A stretch of DNA of 64,000 bases from Spirosoma radiotolerans (lineage in GTDB: Bacteria; Bacteroidota; Bacteroidia; Cytophagales; Spirosomataceae): assembly GCF_000974425.1 (NCBI RefSeq), contig NZ_CP010429.1:1240001-1304000 (forward strand), read 5' to 3'. Under the pieces are notes generated by a model. That model did not search any database, was not told the origin of the DNA, and was given only the letters and a program-made list of their open reading frames with translations. Numbering within the stretch: position 1 is the stretch's first letter; each line of letters begins with the position of its first letter. The translations under genes and the position numbers were made by a program. Shown here piece after piece: positions 7,018 through 15,766 of the stretch.

Positions 7018-8883
7018 ATGAGAATTGCTTTAGTTTGTCAGTCGCTTAACCCGTTTGCCGGACGTTGTCTGCGCGGCTTTTTGCTGCTGTTTTTTAGTTT
7101 ATCTTACCTGATCGGGAATGCCCAAACGCCATTGCAACTCCCGTTCTTCGACGATTTTTCGACAGCTAGTGGCCGCCCCGGCCTCGACCAGCCCGATCCA
7201 GCTCTTTGGCAGCCAGGCAGTGGCGTGTACATCAACAACACCATGGCGATTGGCCAACCTACCATCAACGTTGCGTCGTTTGACGGTTTACAGGCGAATG
7301 GGCGGCCTTATGTGCAGAACAATCCGCTGGCGCAGGGATACACCGATACGTTAGCCTCATTGCCAATCAGTCTGGCGGGCTTGTCGGCTGCGGATTCTGT
7401 TTATTTGAGTTTTTACTGGCAAGCTAAAGGGCAGGGCGAACTGCCTGATCCCGGCGATTCATTAAGCCGGCTGGCAGGCGATTCGCTCACCGTTCAGTTT
7501 CTGGATCGCACGGGAACCTGGCAAACGGTTTGGGCCAAGGTGGGAGGAACCGTTAACAATAACTTTTTTCAGGTATTTGTGCCAGTTCGGAGTGCCGCCT
7601 TTTTTCATGCTGGATTTGCCTTTCGGTTTCGTTCATTTGGGCGCGAATCCGGGCCGTTTGATACCTGGAATGTTGATTATATTTACCTGAACCGGGGGCG
7701 CTCGGTTAATGATCGATTTGTGAAAGATGTAGCGGTCAGGCAGGCGCTTACCCCGCTGCTAAGGCGCTATACGGCCATGCCGCTCTCGCAATATGTCGTT
7801 AATCCGGCTGGCGAGATGGCCGATTCGGTTAGGACAGATATCAACAATCTGTTTAACAATTTCAACTTCACCACCTTCGATTTCATCATACGGGATGAGG
7901 TGTCGGGGCGTATCGTGCAGGACGATCCACAGACCAGTTCGATGCTGATCCCATCGCTCAGTTCACAGCGCAAAGCCGCAAAGCCTGCGCCTGTTTCCGG
8001 GTTTGGCTCAGCCACCAGAGCCTTATTACGCTACAAGATTGACCTGCTCACTACGGATGATCAAAATCCGTCCATTCCCGGCATAAACCTTCGGCGGAAC
8101 GATACGATTTCGGCGGTAGCTGCTCTGGACGACTATTATGCTTACGACGATGGTACCTGGGAATATGCCCAGCAAATCAGGCAGCGGGAGCAAATTGCGG
8201 TTCGGTTTATCCTCAATAAACCCGATGCGATTGGCGGTGTCCGGGCGTGTATTGTGCCCTTTACAACCAATCAAACGGGTCAGTCTTTCGTCATCAACGT
8301 CTACAGTAACCGGGCTGGCCGACCCGGTACCGCGATTTATCAGCAGGCATTCACCACGCAGTATCCGACATCTCGGAACGGGTTTGTTGAGTTTAAATTT
8401 ACAAAAAGCGTTTCTGTAAAAGATACGTTTTATGTTGGTTATCAGCAGATTAGTAGTAGCGACACGACGTTTCTGCGCCTGGGGTTCGATAAAAATAGCC
8501 CGTTTGGATCGCAAATCTTCTACAATGCGGGCAGTAACTGGGATCAGAATTTAACAACGGCCTCTCTGAATGTACAAGGAGCATTTATGCTACGACCTAT
8601 TATGGGGGCCAAACCCGATACCATTGTGACGGCTGTTCCGGAGCCCGAACCTCTGGCACTGTTGCGTACCTACCCGAATCCAACCACGGGTTTCATCCGG
8701 TGGGATGACCCACACGTAACCCAGTTGGATGTGATAAGCACCACGGGTCGGGTATTGCTTACCCTTGAACCAAGTCGCGGGCAGCAAACGTTAGATTTGA
8801 GTTACCTGCCCGATGGTTTATATTTAATCCGTCTTTTCGCGGATAAACGGTCGGCCGTACAAAAATTGATTGTTCAACACTAA
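7018..8883 (+). CDS. Secreted protein with T9SS type A C-terminal sorting domain
   Basis: A 621-residue exported protein. The signal peptide covers roughly residues 1-35 (hydrophobic LLLFFSLSYLIGNAQ). The body is rich in beta-strand sequence resembling large surface proteins (LPFFDDFS, FSVWLPQ-like region with W-D-P elements) without an identifiable catalytic domain. The C-terminus carries the T9SS signature: YPNPTTGFIRWDD, then LDVISTTGRVLLTLEP and LPDGLYLIRLFADKRSAVQKLIVQ. It should therefore cross the outer membrane through the type IX system and be attached or released at the surface. It follows the PASTA gene closely and may share its transcript. Function is unknown. Confidence 0.85.
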   Translation: MRIALVCQSLNPFAGRCLRGFLLLFFSLSYLIGNAQTPLQLPFFDDFSTASGRPGLDQPDPALWQPGSGVYINNTMAIGQPTINVASFDGLQANGRPYVQNNPLAQGYTDTLASLPISLAGLSAADSVYLSFYWQAKGQGELPDPGDSLSRLAGDSLTVQFLDRTGTWQTVWAKVGGTVNNNFFQVFVPVRSAAFFHAGFAFRFRSFGRESGPFDTWNVDYIYLNRGRSVNDRFVKDVAVRQALTPLLRRYTAMPLSQYVVNPAGEMADSVRTDINNLFNNFNFTTFDFIIRDEVSGRIVQDDPQTSSMLIPSLSSQRKAAKPAPVSGFGSATRALLRYKIDLLTTDDQNPSIPGINLRRNDTISAVAALDDYYAYDDGTWEYAQQIRQREQIAVRFILNKPDAIGGVRACIVPFTTNQTGQSFVINVYSNRAGRPGTAIYQQAFTTQYPTSRNGFVEFKFTKSVSVKDTFYVGYQQISSSDTTFLRLGFDKNSPFGSQIFYNAGSNWDQNLTTASLNVQGAFMLRPIMGAKPDTIVTAVPEPEPLALLRTYPNPTTGFIRWDDPHVTQLDVISTTGRVLLTLEPSRGQQTLDLSYLPDGLYLIRLFADKRSAVQKLIVQH

Positions 8884-8986
8884 CGAAGTGATAAATTAGT
8901 TCGTTGTAACTGGCTGGTGCGAACAGCACCGAGAATAGTCCATTGCATGAATGAACCTGTCGCTTTATTACAATTACTCATTAACC

Positions 8987-9280
8987 ATGGATATTACCGT
9001 ACAGGAATTGAAAGAGCGGCTCGATAAGGGCGAGAAACTGAATTTGTTCGATGTTCGCGAACCCAACGAATATGAAGCGGATAACATCGGGGCCACCTTA
9101 ATTCCTCTTGGCGACCTGCCGCATCAATTAGACGAACTCGATGGCTTGCAGGACGAGGAAGTGATCGTCCATTGCCGGTCAGGCAAACGTAGTGCTATGG
9201 CGCAGCAAATTCTGGAGGAAAACGGGTTCAATAACGTTCGGAACGTTATTGGCGGCATGTTGGCCTACCGGGCGCAGTAA
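8987..9280 (+). CDS. Single-domain rhodanese-like sulfurtransferase
   Basis: A small cytoplasmic rhodanese of 97 residues (GlpE/PspE size). It has the N-terminal FDVREPNEYEADNI (CH2A-like) and the active-site loop HCRSGKRS with catalytic Cys63. The start MDITVQEL at 8987 is preferred over an in-frame ATG at 8951, since the extra twelve residues (MNLSLYYNYSLT) do not look like part of the fold. Its partner sulfur acceptor is unknown. The gene is followed immediately by the word-hairpin at 9281-9354 and by convergent miaA. Confidence 0.9.
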   Translation: MDITVQELKERLDKGEKLNLFDVREPNEYEADNIGATLIPLGDLPHQLDELDGLQDEEVIVHCRSGKRSAMAQQILEENGFNNVRNVIGGMLAYRAQ

Positions 9281-9354
9281 GAAAAATGTATGATACAGGA
9301 TGTATGATAGACGACATAATAGCGAAGCTATATCATACATCATACATCCTGTAT
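9281..9354. repeat. Inverted repeat made of ATGTATGAT words between rhodanese and miaA
   Basis: The left side has the word ATGTATGAT twice (9286-9294 and 9300-9308). The right side has ATCATACAT twice (9332-9340 and 9339-9347). The core pairing is 16 bp, 9293-9308 with 9339-9354. The right arm overlaps the last codons of miaA (…KYRMYDV, stop at 9333). The word differs from that at 4663-4725 but the architecture is the same: local tandem word, inverted, over a gene end. Confidence 0.75.
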
Positions 9355-10220
9355 TTTATCAGGTCTTCCGGGCTTACCCATTTATACTTGCCCTGGTTTC
9401 TGAACCAGGTAAGTTGTCGTTTGGCGTACCGTCTTGAGTTGCGCTTTAACAAACGAACCATTTCCTCATAGTCATAAAGTCCGTCCAAGTAAGGAAAAAC
9501 TTCTTGATAGCCAACCGTTTGTAAAGCCGCCAGTTGACGGTAGGGGAGAAGCGAACGGACTTCATCAACCAAGCCTGCCTTTAGCATAGTGTCCATGCGG
9601 CCGTCGATACGCGTATACAGTTCATCACGCGGGCGTTCTAGGGCAATCAGCACCGAACGAAAAGGCCGCTCGGTGGTATTTCGTCGACGAAAAGACGAGT
9701 AGGGCTCTCCCGTAGACAGGCATACTTCCAGAGCCCGCGTTACCCGAACCGGATTCTGTAAATCGGCCGTCTGGGCATAGACCGGGTCCAATAAGCGCAG
9801 TTCAGACTGTAGTTTCTCTAATCCTTCCTGTTGAAGCCGCGCAAATAAGCGTTCGCGCAGGGAAGGGTCAACGGCTGGCATATCATCCAGACCGAAACAA
9901 ACGGCATTGATATAAAGACCCGTCCCACCTGATAAAATCACGACCTCTTTTGTTTTAAATAGTTCATCGAGCAGGGCCAGACACTCCCGTTCATATCGTC
10001 CGGCATTGACTGGATCCAAGATGGAGTGTGAGTCAACGAAATGATGGCTGACCCCATCCATTTCTTCAAGCGTTGGCTTGGCCGTGCCAATACTTAGCTC
10101 ACGATACAGTTGGCGGGAGTCAGCAGAAATCACATCAGTTTTCAGCGCTTTGGCCAGTTGAACACACAAGGCGGTTTTCCCCACCGCCGTCGGACCGGCT
10201 ATAACAAGTAAAGTTTTCAA
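9333..10220 (-). CDS. miaA: tRNA dimethylallyltransferase
   Basis: MiaA transfers the dimethylallyl group from DMAPP to N6 of A37 in tRNAs that read codons starting with U. The 295-residue protein shows the P-loop IAGPTAVGKTAL near residues 7-18, the DSRQLYRELSIGTAKPT region that binds the tRNA and metal, SGGTGLYINA, and the C-terminal QTVGYQEVFPYLDG followed by RYAKRQLTWFRNQ. Size is standard. The last residues (KYRMYDV) are encoded by the hairpin repeat, so the C-terminus appears to have been extended or overwritten by the repeat. It is convergent with the rhodanese gene. Confidence 0.96.
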   Translation of the reverse strand: MKTLLVIAGPTAVGKTALCVQLAKALKTDVISADSRQLYRELSIGTAKPTLEEMDGVSHHFVDSHSILDPVNAGRYERECLALLDELFKTKEVVILSGGTGLYINAVCFGLDDMPAVDPSLRERLFARLQQEGLEKLQSELRLLDPVYAQTADLQNPVRVTRALEVCLSTGEPYSSFRRRNTTERPFRSVLIALERPRDELYTRIDGRMDTMLKAGLVDEVRSLLPYRQLAALQTVGYQEVFPYLDGLYDYEEMVRLLKRNSRRYAKRQLTWFRNQGKYKWVSPEDLIKYRMYDV

Positions 10221-10239
10221 CGCAAAATCAGTAAGGCAA

Positions 10240-10247
10240 CAAAGGTA
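10240..10247 (-). promoter_or_regulatory. -7 box candidate for miaA
   Basis: On the minus strand this is TACCTTTG, fitting TAnnTTTG, about 20 nt before the miaA start codon. That would give a very short leader. No clear -33 TTTG is seen. Confidence 0.35.
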
Positions 10248-10635
10248 AGCCAGGAAAACGATGTCTTCTTTTTCTGCTTAAATACCTAACTGGCCGAGCT
10301 GGCCGTTTCCTAACAATTTTGTGAGTATAAACGCTCAATGATTTATCCCTGGGTTTTAACTACGGCCAGTAACTAAATAATTCATTTTGAACCGTTACGA
10401 TTCTCTTTTGAGCTTATACTGATCGGGAGGGGTAAAAAATGACTATATTAATTTAGTTTTTTAAAAAATATTTTTTGTTGATTGATAGGTAGTTAACGAA
10501 AATATTTTTTTAAAAACAATCCGTGAAAAAGAGGCCATGCATGAGATTTATTACAAATTTATATATTTGCTAGTGTTGATATAACTCTCTTTTAGTCAGT
10601 GAGTTACGAACCAAAAGGTTAGTAGCTTTTTTCCC
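10248..10635. other. AT-rich intergenic region with HxlR-gene promoter
   Basis: No gene is supported here. The stretch 10441-10530 is strikingly AT-rich with two near-complementary A/T tracts (around 10458-10475 and 10502-10516) that could form a stem or a curved-DNA element. A -7 type box TATATTTG lies at 10562-10569, 67 nt ahead of the HxlR-family gene; its -33 element is not obvious. Confidence 0.5.
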
Positions 10636-10974
10636 ATGAACGACTCTGTTAAGAACCGAAAATCTATTGACCCTAAGCATATAGCTCTTCAGAAAACATT
10701 GGACATCATATGCGGAAAATGGAGGCTGTACATAATTTATCAGGTAGGTACTGAAGCCCGACGTTATGGTGAATTACGTCGGATGATTCCTGAAGTAAGT
10801 GAGAAGGTTTTAATTCAAGAACTTAAGGTTCTGGTGAGTCTGGGAGTTATTGAAAAAAAGTCATATAGCGAGGTGCCGCCCCGTGTCGAATATAAATTGA
10901 CACCTAAAGGGATGCAGGTGTTACCGACCTTGTTGAAACTGACATCAATCGGAGAATTATTTCTGGAACCGTAA
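10636..10974 (+). CDS. HxlR-family winged-helix transcriptional regulator
   Basis: A 112-residue regulator with the HxlR pattern: an N-terminal helix with a conserved cysteine before GKW (LDIICGKWRLYIIYQ), the recognition-helix region RRYGELRRMIPEVSEKVLIQELKVL, and the wing PPRVEYKLTPKGMQVLP. Such proteins often sense electrophiles or oxidants through the N-terminal Cys. The usual divergently encoded target enzyme is absent: its neighbours are miaA (divergent, housekeeping) and a PliI-like exported protein downstream. Its regulon cannot be deduced. The long AT-rich upstream region suggests autoregulation or control by another factor. Confidence 0.9.
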   Translation: MNDSVKNRKSIDPKHIALQKTLDIICGKWRLYIIYQVGTEARRYGELRRMIPEVSEKVLIQELKVLVSLGVIEKKSYSEVPPRVEYKLTPKGMQVLPTLLKLTSIGELFLEP

Positions 10975-11035
10975 GTATATCAACTTTTTTTGACTCCATG
11001 TCGTTGTTTGATAACACATTAAGTAAACGGAGTCA

Positions 11036-11629
11036 ATGGTTGGGAGGATATGCTGTCTTTTAGTAGGCATGATATGGCTTGTCGGGGCTGCTCAAGGTAA
11101 GCGACAAGGTGTCCTTTCCACAATGGCCTATCAACAAGCGGCCTCAGTCGAAAGCCTGTTCAATAAAGCATTACGGTTCAACGTATACACATTCACTGTA
11201 ACGGCCGCAGATACTGGGCGTGTACGTGAGGTACAGGTCAAGGCTTATCGTGGCGAACTGCTATTGACCAACTTCCAGGTCCGTGTCGATGGGGCGGTGA
11301 CGGGTGCGGAAGTAGCTGATCTGGATAATAATCGCTTTCCTGAATTATACGTCTACAGCACCAGCGATGGCAGCGGTTCATTTGGCCGTGTCTATGGCTG
11401 GCAGTTTTTGCCGGAGCGCAAGGCCGATATTACGCCTGCCAACTGGCGCAACACGATGCCGCAAGGGTATATGGGCCACGATAGCTTGTGGGTGGAGCAG
11501 GACATTCTCTGTCGTAAGTTCCCTATCTATCAGCCCGGCGATGCAAATGCCGAACCGTCTGGTGGCTACCAGATGATGCGCTATAAACTGCAACCGGCGG
11601 GTGCCGGATTTTCGTTAATAGCTGAGTGA
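11036..11629 (+). CDS. Exported protein, possibly PliI-like (lysozyme-inhibitor fold)
   Basis: A 197-residue protein with an N-terminal signal peptide (MVGRICCLLVGMIWLVGAAQG). The mature part contains DGAVTGAEVADLDNNRFPELYVYSTSDGSGSFGRVYGWQ-type sequence, an 'ADLD-x-D/N-PELxVY-GSGSxG' pattern that I associate with PliI-family periplasmic inhibitors of invertebrate-type lysozyme and related domains. Another possibility is a generic VCBS/FG-GAP-like calcium loop fragment. There are no operon partners: the gene stands between the HxlR gene and a strong bidirectional terminator. The family assignment is tentative; the existence of the gene is well supported. Confidence 0.6.
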   Translation: MVGRICCLLVGMIWLVGAAQGKRQGVLSTMAYQQAASVESLFNKALRFNVYTFTVTAADTGRVREVQVKAYRGELLLTNFQVRVDGAVTGAEVADLDNNRFPELYVYSTSDGSGSFGRVYGWQFLPERKADITPANWRNTMPQGYMGHDSLWVEQDILCRKFPIYQPGDANAEPSGGYQMMRYKLQPAGAGFSLIAE

Positions 11630-11688
11630 GGAAATCGTAAGTAAGTACTCAAATACAAATAGCTTAGGCTATCATAAACAGATGGTTT

Positions 11689-11737
11689 AAAAAGAGAGTG
11701 GCTGACGCAAGGATAATGCGTCAGCCACTCTCTTTTT
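11689..11737. terminator. Bidirectional terminator
   Basis: Perfect 21-bp arms (11689-11709 and 11717-11737) with a 7-nt loop; the stem is A-tract flanked on the left and T-tract flanked on the right. It lies between the convergent genes ending at 11629 (plus) and 11764 (minus), so it can stop transcription from both sides. Confidence 0.92.
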
Positions 11738-11763
11738 ACGCTATGCAACTAAAATAAATTTAC

Positions 11764-12555
11764 TTAGAATACTTTGAAGCCGAGGGTAACGGTAGCGATG
11801 CCCAGGAAGCCCGTAATGTTAGAGTCTTTATAAACACCACCCACAGGAACGGCATACCGAAGATCAACATCCAGCAATGGAATTGGCGAGTAGCCAACAC
11901 CAAGTTCAACGGCATACGTGAAATCCTTCACTTCCAGATTCTGAGCTTCGTATTTGTTAAGCAAATTTGTGCTTGCGCTTGACGCCGGAATGGTTGTTTG
12001 TGGAAAATTCACAGTTGAGTTTGCGTTGAGAACGCCCGATGTCGTCCGGTCGAGAGTGGCTTTCTGCACAAAAATAAAGTTGGGGCCAGCGTAGCCGCGC
12101 AACTTTCCGCCCATCCAGCGCTTACCAAATAAAACGGGTACATCAACCGCTTCCAGAACAGACTCTGACGTTGCATTCAGGCTGGCGTTGATCAGGCCGG
12201 GCTGTACTGTAATCGGCAATGCATTGGCCAGGGCTGGGTTTGCATTTACATCCAGAGTAACTGCCGTTTTTTGCTTCAGCACAAATCGGTTGTAGGTAAC
12301 CTCGGCCTGAATGAAAAACGTGTTGAAGTTTTTCCGAGCCCACAATCCACCCGAATAACCGTACCCGATCCCATTGTTCTTATTTTCCAGATTAGGTACC
12401 TGAACACTACCTACGGCTTGTGCCGGAACTTTGGTGAATCCGTGCGTGAAGGTGGCTCCTCCTTTAATACCAAATTCGAACGGGCGAGTCTGGGCCATGG
12501 CTGTCGACATGCTGATCAGAAACAGCGCAGCTATTGATAGTTGACTTACTTTCAT
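11764..12555 (-). CDS. Outer-membrane beta-barrel protein (PorT-like)
   Basis: A 263-residue protein starting MKVSQLSIAALFLISMSTAMAQ, a clear signal peptide. A longer in-frame extension to 12657 would run into the upstream gene and is rejected. The mature part alternates hydrophobic and polar residues, opens with FEFGIKGGATF and ends with a terminal strand LGIATVTLGFKVF finishing in an aromatic residue, as expected for BAM-inserted barrels. Family: porin/opacity-type outer membrane beta-barrel (OMP_b-brl_2). It lies 10 bp downstream of the SGNH lipoprotein and is probably in the same transcript. Substrate unknown. Confidence 0.82.
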   Translation of the reverse strand: MKVSQLSIAALFLISMSTAMAQTRPFEFGIKGGATFTHGFTKVPAQAVGSVQVPNLENKNNGIGYGYSGGLWARKNFNTFFIQAEVTYNRFVLKQKTAVTLDVNANPALANALPITVQPGLINASLNATSESVLEAVDVPVLFGKRWMGGKLRGYAGPNFIFVQKATLDRTTSGVLNANSTVNFPQTTIPASSASTNLLNKYEAQNLEVKDFTYAVELGVGYSPIPLLDVDLRYAVPVGGVYKDSNITGFLGIATVTLGFKVF

Positions 12556-12565
12556 GAATGAACGA

Positions 12566-13870
12566 TTATTGTTGCAGAAGTACACGACGATAGTTGGCTG
12601 GGTTGACCGTTGGTATGGTGGCCGTATATTTCGCATTAATTTGTTTAATGATTTCATTAGCCATCAGCGCATAACCGGCTGGTGTCAGGTGAATGCCATC
12701 CAGGCTAAACACGCCACCCTGAATAAAGCTGGCCGTGTAGTTGATGCCATTTTGGGTAAGACCTCCGGTGGCCGCTACCTGGTTCAAAACGGCATTCGGA
12801 TCAACGTACGCAATGCCTTTGGCATCGGCCTGCGTTTTCATAATGCCATTGTAAGTATTAATACTGGCGTTCAGCGTAGCTACTTCACTGGCATCTAATA
12901 CATACTGATCTGGTATAGGATTGGCAGCACTTAGCCCTACTCCTTGGGCAATAAAACTATTAAAAACAGAAGCTATTGAGAGCAAAAAATAATCGCCAGT
13001 TCCGGAAAGCCGAACTCCGCCAGGCGCTGACTTGGAACGGATTGCCAGGCCAGGAATACCTTGTGCCTTTAGCAACGTGTTTACTTGCGCCGTGACCGTA
13101 GTAAAATAGGGGGTTATCGTAATAGAAGGAATGCCAATGACCACGCCCTTACGATTGCCCTCGGTCAACTTATTCATGGCAGCCGTAAAGTTCGTTGTAA
13201 ACAGGGCCGTAGGTGTCAGGGGCGTGTCTCCCCCCGATGTAGCATACCCGAGTGCATCATTATTACCAAGCCAGCATGTAAAGAACGTAGCGCCGTTGAG
13301 GTTATCGCTCATATACTGGAAGTACGTTGTGGCGGTTGGCGTGGACACTAATCGCTCAAGATAGGGATTAAGCGACCCATAATTTGGGTTAAGTATATCA
13401 GACATCCGAATACCCGGAACCCCTAAATTCTGGTTAGCATCTGTAAACTTGGTATACAAGGGTGTCCCGGCCGTTGATAGTCCTCTTACGGCTAGTTGAG
13501 TTTTTGCCGTATCAAGAGTAGGTAAACCTGTAGCGCTGGCTGGCAATTTTTTCAGCCTTAGATAGCCTGTGCCATTTAGCTGAGCTTCGGTAAACAAAGG
13601 CTGCACAAAGCTACCACCACCCACCGTGGCGAATTGAGTCGCTAAAATGCTGGGATACGAGTTGAGCTGGCTCTCCCGATAAAGTCCGCCATCAGCGTAA
13701 CCGGCTGTTAATGAATTACCTACGGCTACATACTTGGTAAAGTCGGCACTCCCTTTTGTTGGTGCCACGCCACTGCCAGCGTTTGGGTCAATGTCATTGT
13801 TGGTACAAGCGTTTATGCCTGCAAACATAGACAGCATCAGCCCCCACCGAAACCTGTTTTTTAGTTGCAT
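12566..13870 (-). CDS. SGNH/GDSL-family hydrolase, probable lipoprotein
   Basis: A 434-residue exported hydrolase. The N-terminus (MQLKNRFRWGLMLSMFAGINAC) has a lipobox-like end with Cys22, suggesting a lipid anchor. GDSL block I is VGNSLTAGYADGG with the catalytic Ser in GNS; block III is the GNND of TCWLGNNDALG; block V is DGIHLTPAGYALMAN with the catalytic Asp and His. These enzymes act on ester bonds of lipids or acetylated glycans. Its pairing with a downstream outer-membrane barrel recalls hydrolase/porin pairs. Substrate unknown. Confidence 0.87.
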   Translation of the reverse strand: MQLKNRFRWGLMLSMFAGINACTNNDIDPNAGSGVAPTKGSADFTKYVAVGNSLTAGYADGGLYRESQLNSYPSILATQFATVGGGSFVQPLFTEAQLNGTGYLRLKKLPASATGLPTLDTAKTQLAVRGLSTAGTPLYTKFTDANQNLGVPGIRMSDILNPNYGSLNPYLERLVSTPTATTYFQYMSDNLNGATFFTCWLGNNDALGYATSGGDTPLTPTALFTTNFTAAMNKLTEGNRKGVVIGIPSITITPYFTTVTAQVNTLLKAQGIPGLAIRSKSAPGGVRLSGTGDYFLLSIASVFNSFIAQGVGLSAANPIPDQYVLDASEVATLNASINTYNGIMKTQADAKGIAYVDPNAVLNQVAATGGLTQNGINYTASFIQGGVFSLDGIHLTPAGYALMANEIIKQINAKYTATIPTVNPANYRRVLLQQ

Positions 13871-14093
13871 TCGAATATGTTATTGATAGTAAGAAATAAA
13901 GATAAACTTGTAAAAAAAGAACGCAAAAGTAACTAGTTTATGCATATACAAATGCTGTTATTCTCATAAAACTCCGGGGATTAAGTATATTTAATTTTAA
14001 ACAAAGCTTACGCCCCGGTAGTTGTTTGTCACAAATGAGTTCGCTTAATTGCTGGCCATTTCGTACTTGTTTCATTAAAACCATAGTAAACAG

Positions 14094-14561
14094 ATGGGTC
14101 TTTTATCATTTTTCAAAGGTGTAGGCGAGAAAATTTTTCACAACGACGCCGTGGCTCCTGCGCCAGCTCAGGCAGAAGCTGTCGAGCCAATACGCGCTCA
14201 GGCACTGCTCGATCACGTTAAGCAACTAGGCCTGGCCTATAACAGTTTAACTGTAAAAACAAAAGGCGATACGGTTACCATAACGGGCTCGGTTAAGTCG
14301 CAGGAAGATGCTGAGAAAATCGCGCTGGCCGTAGGTAACGTAGAAGGCGTATCGGCCGTCGATAACCAGTTGTCTGTTGATCAGCCAGCGCCAGAAGGAA
14401 AATTCTATACCGTAAAGTCAGGCGACTCGTTGTCGAAAATTGCCAAAGAAGTATATGGTGACCCAATGAAATACGGTATTATTTTCGAAGCCAACAAGCC
14501 AATGCTGAAAGATCCCGACTTGATCTATCCGGATCAGGTTCTGCGTATTCCGCAGTTATAA
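14094..14561 (+). CDS. kbp: Kbp-like BON-LysM protein
   Basis: A 155-residue protein with the arrangement of E. coli YgaU/Kbp: an amphipathic N-terminus (MGLLSFFKGVGEKIF), a BON domain at about 35-97 (VKTKGDTVTITGSVKSQEDAEKIALAVGNVEGV), and a C-terminal LysM at about 104-153 (KFYTVKSGDSLSKIAKEVYGDPMKYGIIFEANKPML). In E. coli this protein binds K+ in the cytoplasm; no signal peptide is visible here either. It is followed by a strong terminator-like hairpin, so it is probably monocistronic. Confidence 0.9.
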   Translation: MGLLSFFKGVGEKIFHNDAVAPAPAQAEAVEPIRAQALLDHVKQLGLAYNSLTVKTKGDTVTITGSVKSQEDAEKIALAVGNVEGVSAVDNQLSVDQPAPEGKFYTVKSGDSLSKIAKEVYGDPMKYGIIFEANKPMLKDPDLIYPDQVLRIPQL

Positions 14562-14573
14562 AAAGCTACAGAT

Positions 14574-14650
14574 AAAAAAGCGGGGTTATAACGTCGTAAA
14601 GTGCTTTCTATGAAGGCAATTGCTTTACAACTTTATAACCCCGATTTTTT
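14574..14650 (+). terminator. Terminator after the Kbp-like gene
   Basis: CGGGGTTATAA (14581-14591) pairs with TTATAACCCCG (14633-14643), and the pairing continues inward imperfectly (CGTAAAG with CTTTACA). It is flanked by AAAAAAG on the left and GATTTTTT on the right. The structure lies upstream of the DUF937 start chosen at 14736, which argues against the longer upstream start at 14601. Confidence 0.88.
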
Positions 14651-14735
14651 GTGCGTTCATTTCATAACTACGCTGCTCAAAAACGAACATTCGGGCGAAT
14701 GGTCAGTTTTATGTATCTCAACTCATGAAAAACTT

Positions 14736-15647
14736 ATGGCCGTTCGCTTATTACCTTACATCAAAGACCAGTTTACGCCCGCGGTAGTTGACCAGATTAG
14801 TGGTGTGCTAAATGAATCGTCGGCGAATACACTGAAAGCTATTAACGGTGCATTGCCAATCCTGCTGGGCGGATTGACCCGGCGTGTACAGGCATCGGGT
14901 GGTGCATCAACAATGGTCAGTTCATTAGATAAAGGCGACTACTCCAGAACACCCTTCGATGTAAGTCAGGTGATTGACTCAACGCAGTCAATTACTGAAG
15001 CCACCACGGCTGATGCCGGTTTTATTGATCAAATCTTTGGGGATAAGCTGACCCGTACAACTGAGCTACTCAGTGTGTATAGTGGCGCAAAACCACAGTC
15101 GGTCAGGACTATACTCGGTTTGGCCGGGTCGGTATTAATGGGAATTCTGGGTCGGCAGGAGCAGGAAAAGGGCCTCACCGCCGACAGTCTGAAGACGCTG
15201 TTACTCGGTCAGGCAACCGAATTCCGGCAGGCCTTGCCCACAGGTCTGGATGGAATTAGCAGCCTCCTGGGATTCGATGAACTAGTGACGCCTGCCGGAC
15301 CGCAAACCCAAGTTCAGGGCGCTGATAATTTCAGTGGTACGCCTGTCAACCCGAACATACCGAAGAGCACAGATGGCGACCGGCGACAGGAAAACGTGCG
15401 TTGGCTCCGCTGGGCCATGATTGCCATTGCGGTGCTGGTGCTGGCCCTGCTCATTCAGAAGTGTGGTGAAAATGAGAACAGTATCGACGGTGTTAGCACC
15501 GACTCTACCTCACGCGTTGAACCTAATGCGGTCGAAGATACTTCGGCGGCCACAAAACAAAGTGTTCAGGATGCTCATGGTCAAACAGATGACTCGACAG
15601 CTTCGGGCCCACTAGGTATCCGCGATTCATCGGACACAAAGAAATAA
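14736..15647 (+). CDS. DUF937-family protein with C-terminal membrane anchor
   Basis: About 303 residues starting MAVRLLPYIKDQFTP. The N-terminal two thirds match DUF937: QISGVLNESSANTLKAINGALPILLGGL and further helical repeats such as SVRTILGLAGSVLMGILGRQ. A hydrophobic helix, WLRWAMIAIAVLVLALLIQK, lies near residue 230, followed by a polar Ser/Asp-rich tail. DUF937 proteins are often fused to OmpA domains; here there is none. The function of the family is unknown. The start at 14736 is preferred because the earlier in-frame ATG lies within the preceding terminator hairpin. Confidence 0.8.
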   Translation: MAVRLLPYIKDQFTPAVVDQISGVLNESSANTLKAINGALPILLGGLTRRVQASGGASTMVSSLDKGDYSRTPFDVSQVIDSTQSITEATTADAGFIDQIFGDKLTRTTELLSVYSGAKPQSVRTILGLAGSVLMGILGRQEQEKGLTADSLKTLLLGQATEFRQALPTGLDGISSLLGFDELVTPAGPQTQVQGADNFSGTPVNPNIPKSTDGDRRQENVRWLRWAMIAIAVLVLALLIQKCGENENSIDGVSTDSTSRVEPNAVEDTSAATKQSVQDAHGQTDDSTASGPLGIRDSSDTKK

Positions 15648-15766
15648 TAGATACGAAGCGAATGTGGTACTGCCGATGGCCGGCGGCTGCTGTGCGATTG
15701 GTAAAACTTAAGTTTTACTACATGACAGGCAAGCCTTTTTATTAACTCTCTAACGTTTGAAAAACT

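Noticed and set aside
8026-8514. 162-codon minus-strand open frame inside the T9SS protein gene
   Set aside because: Antisense to a gene with a clear signal peptide and C-terminal sorting domain; no family resemblance.
14601-14735. 45-codon N-terminal extension of the DUF937 protein
   Set aside because: The extension would be translated from the terminator hairpin of the previous gene and shows no DUF937 similarity.
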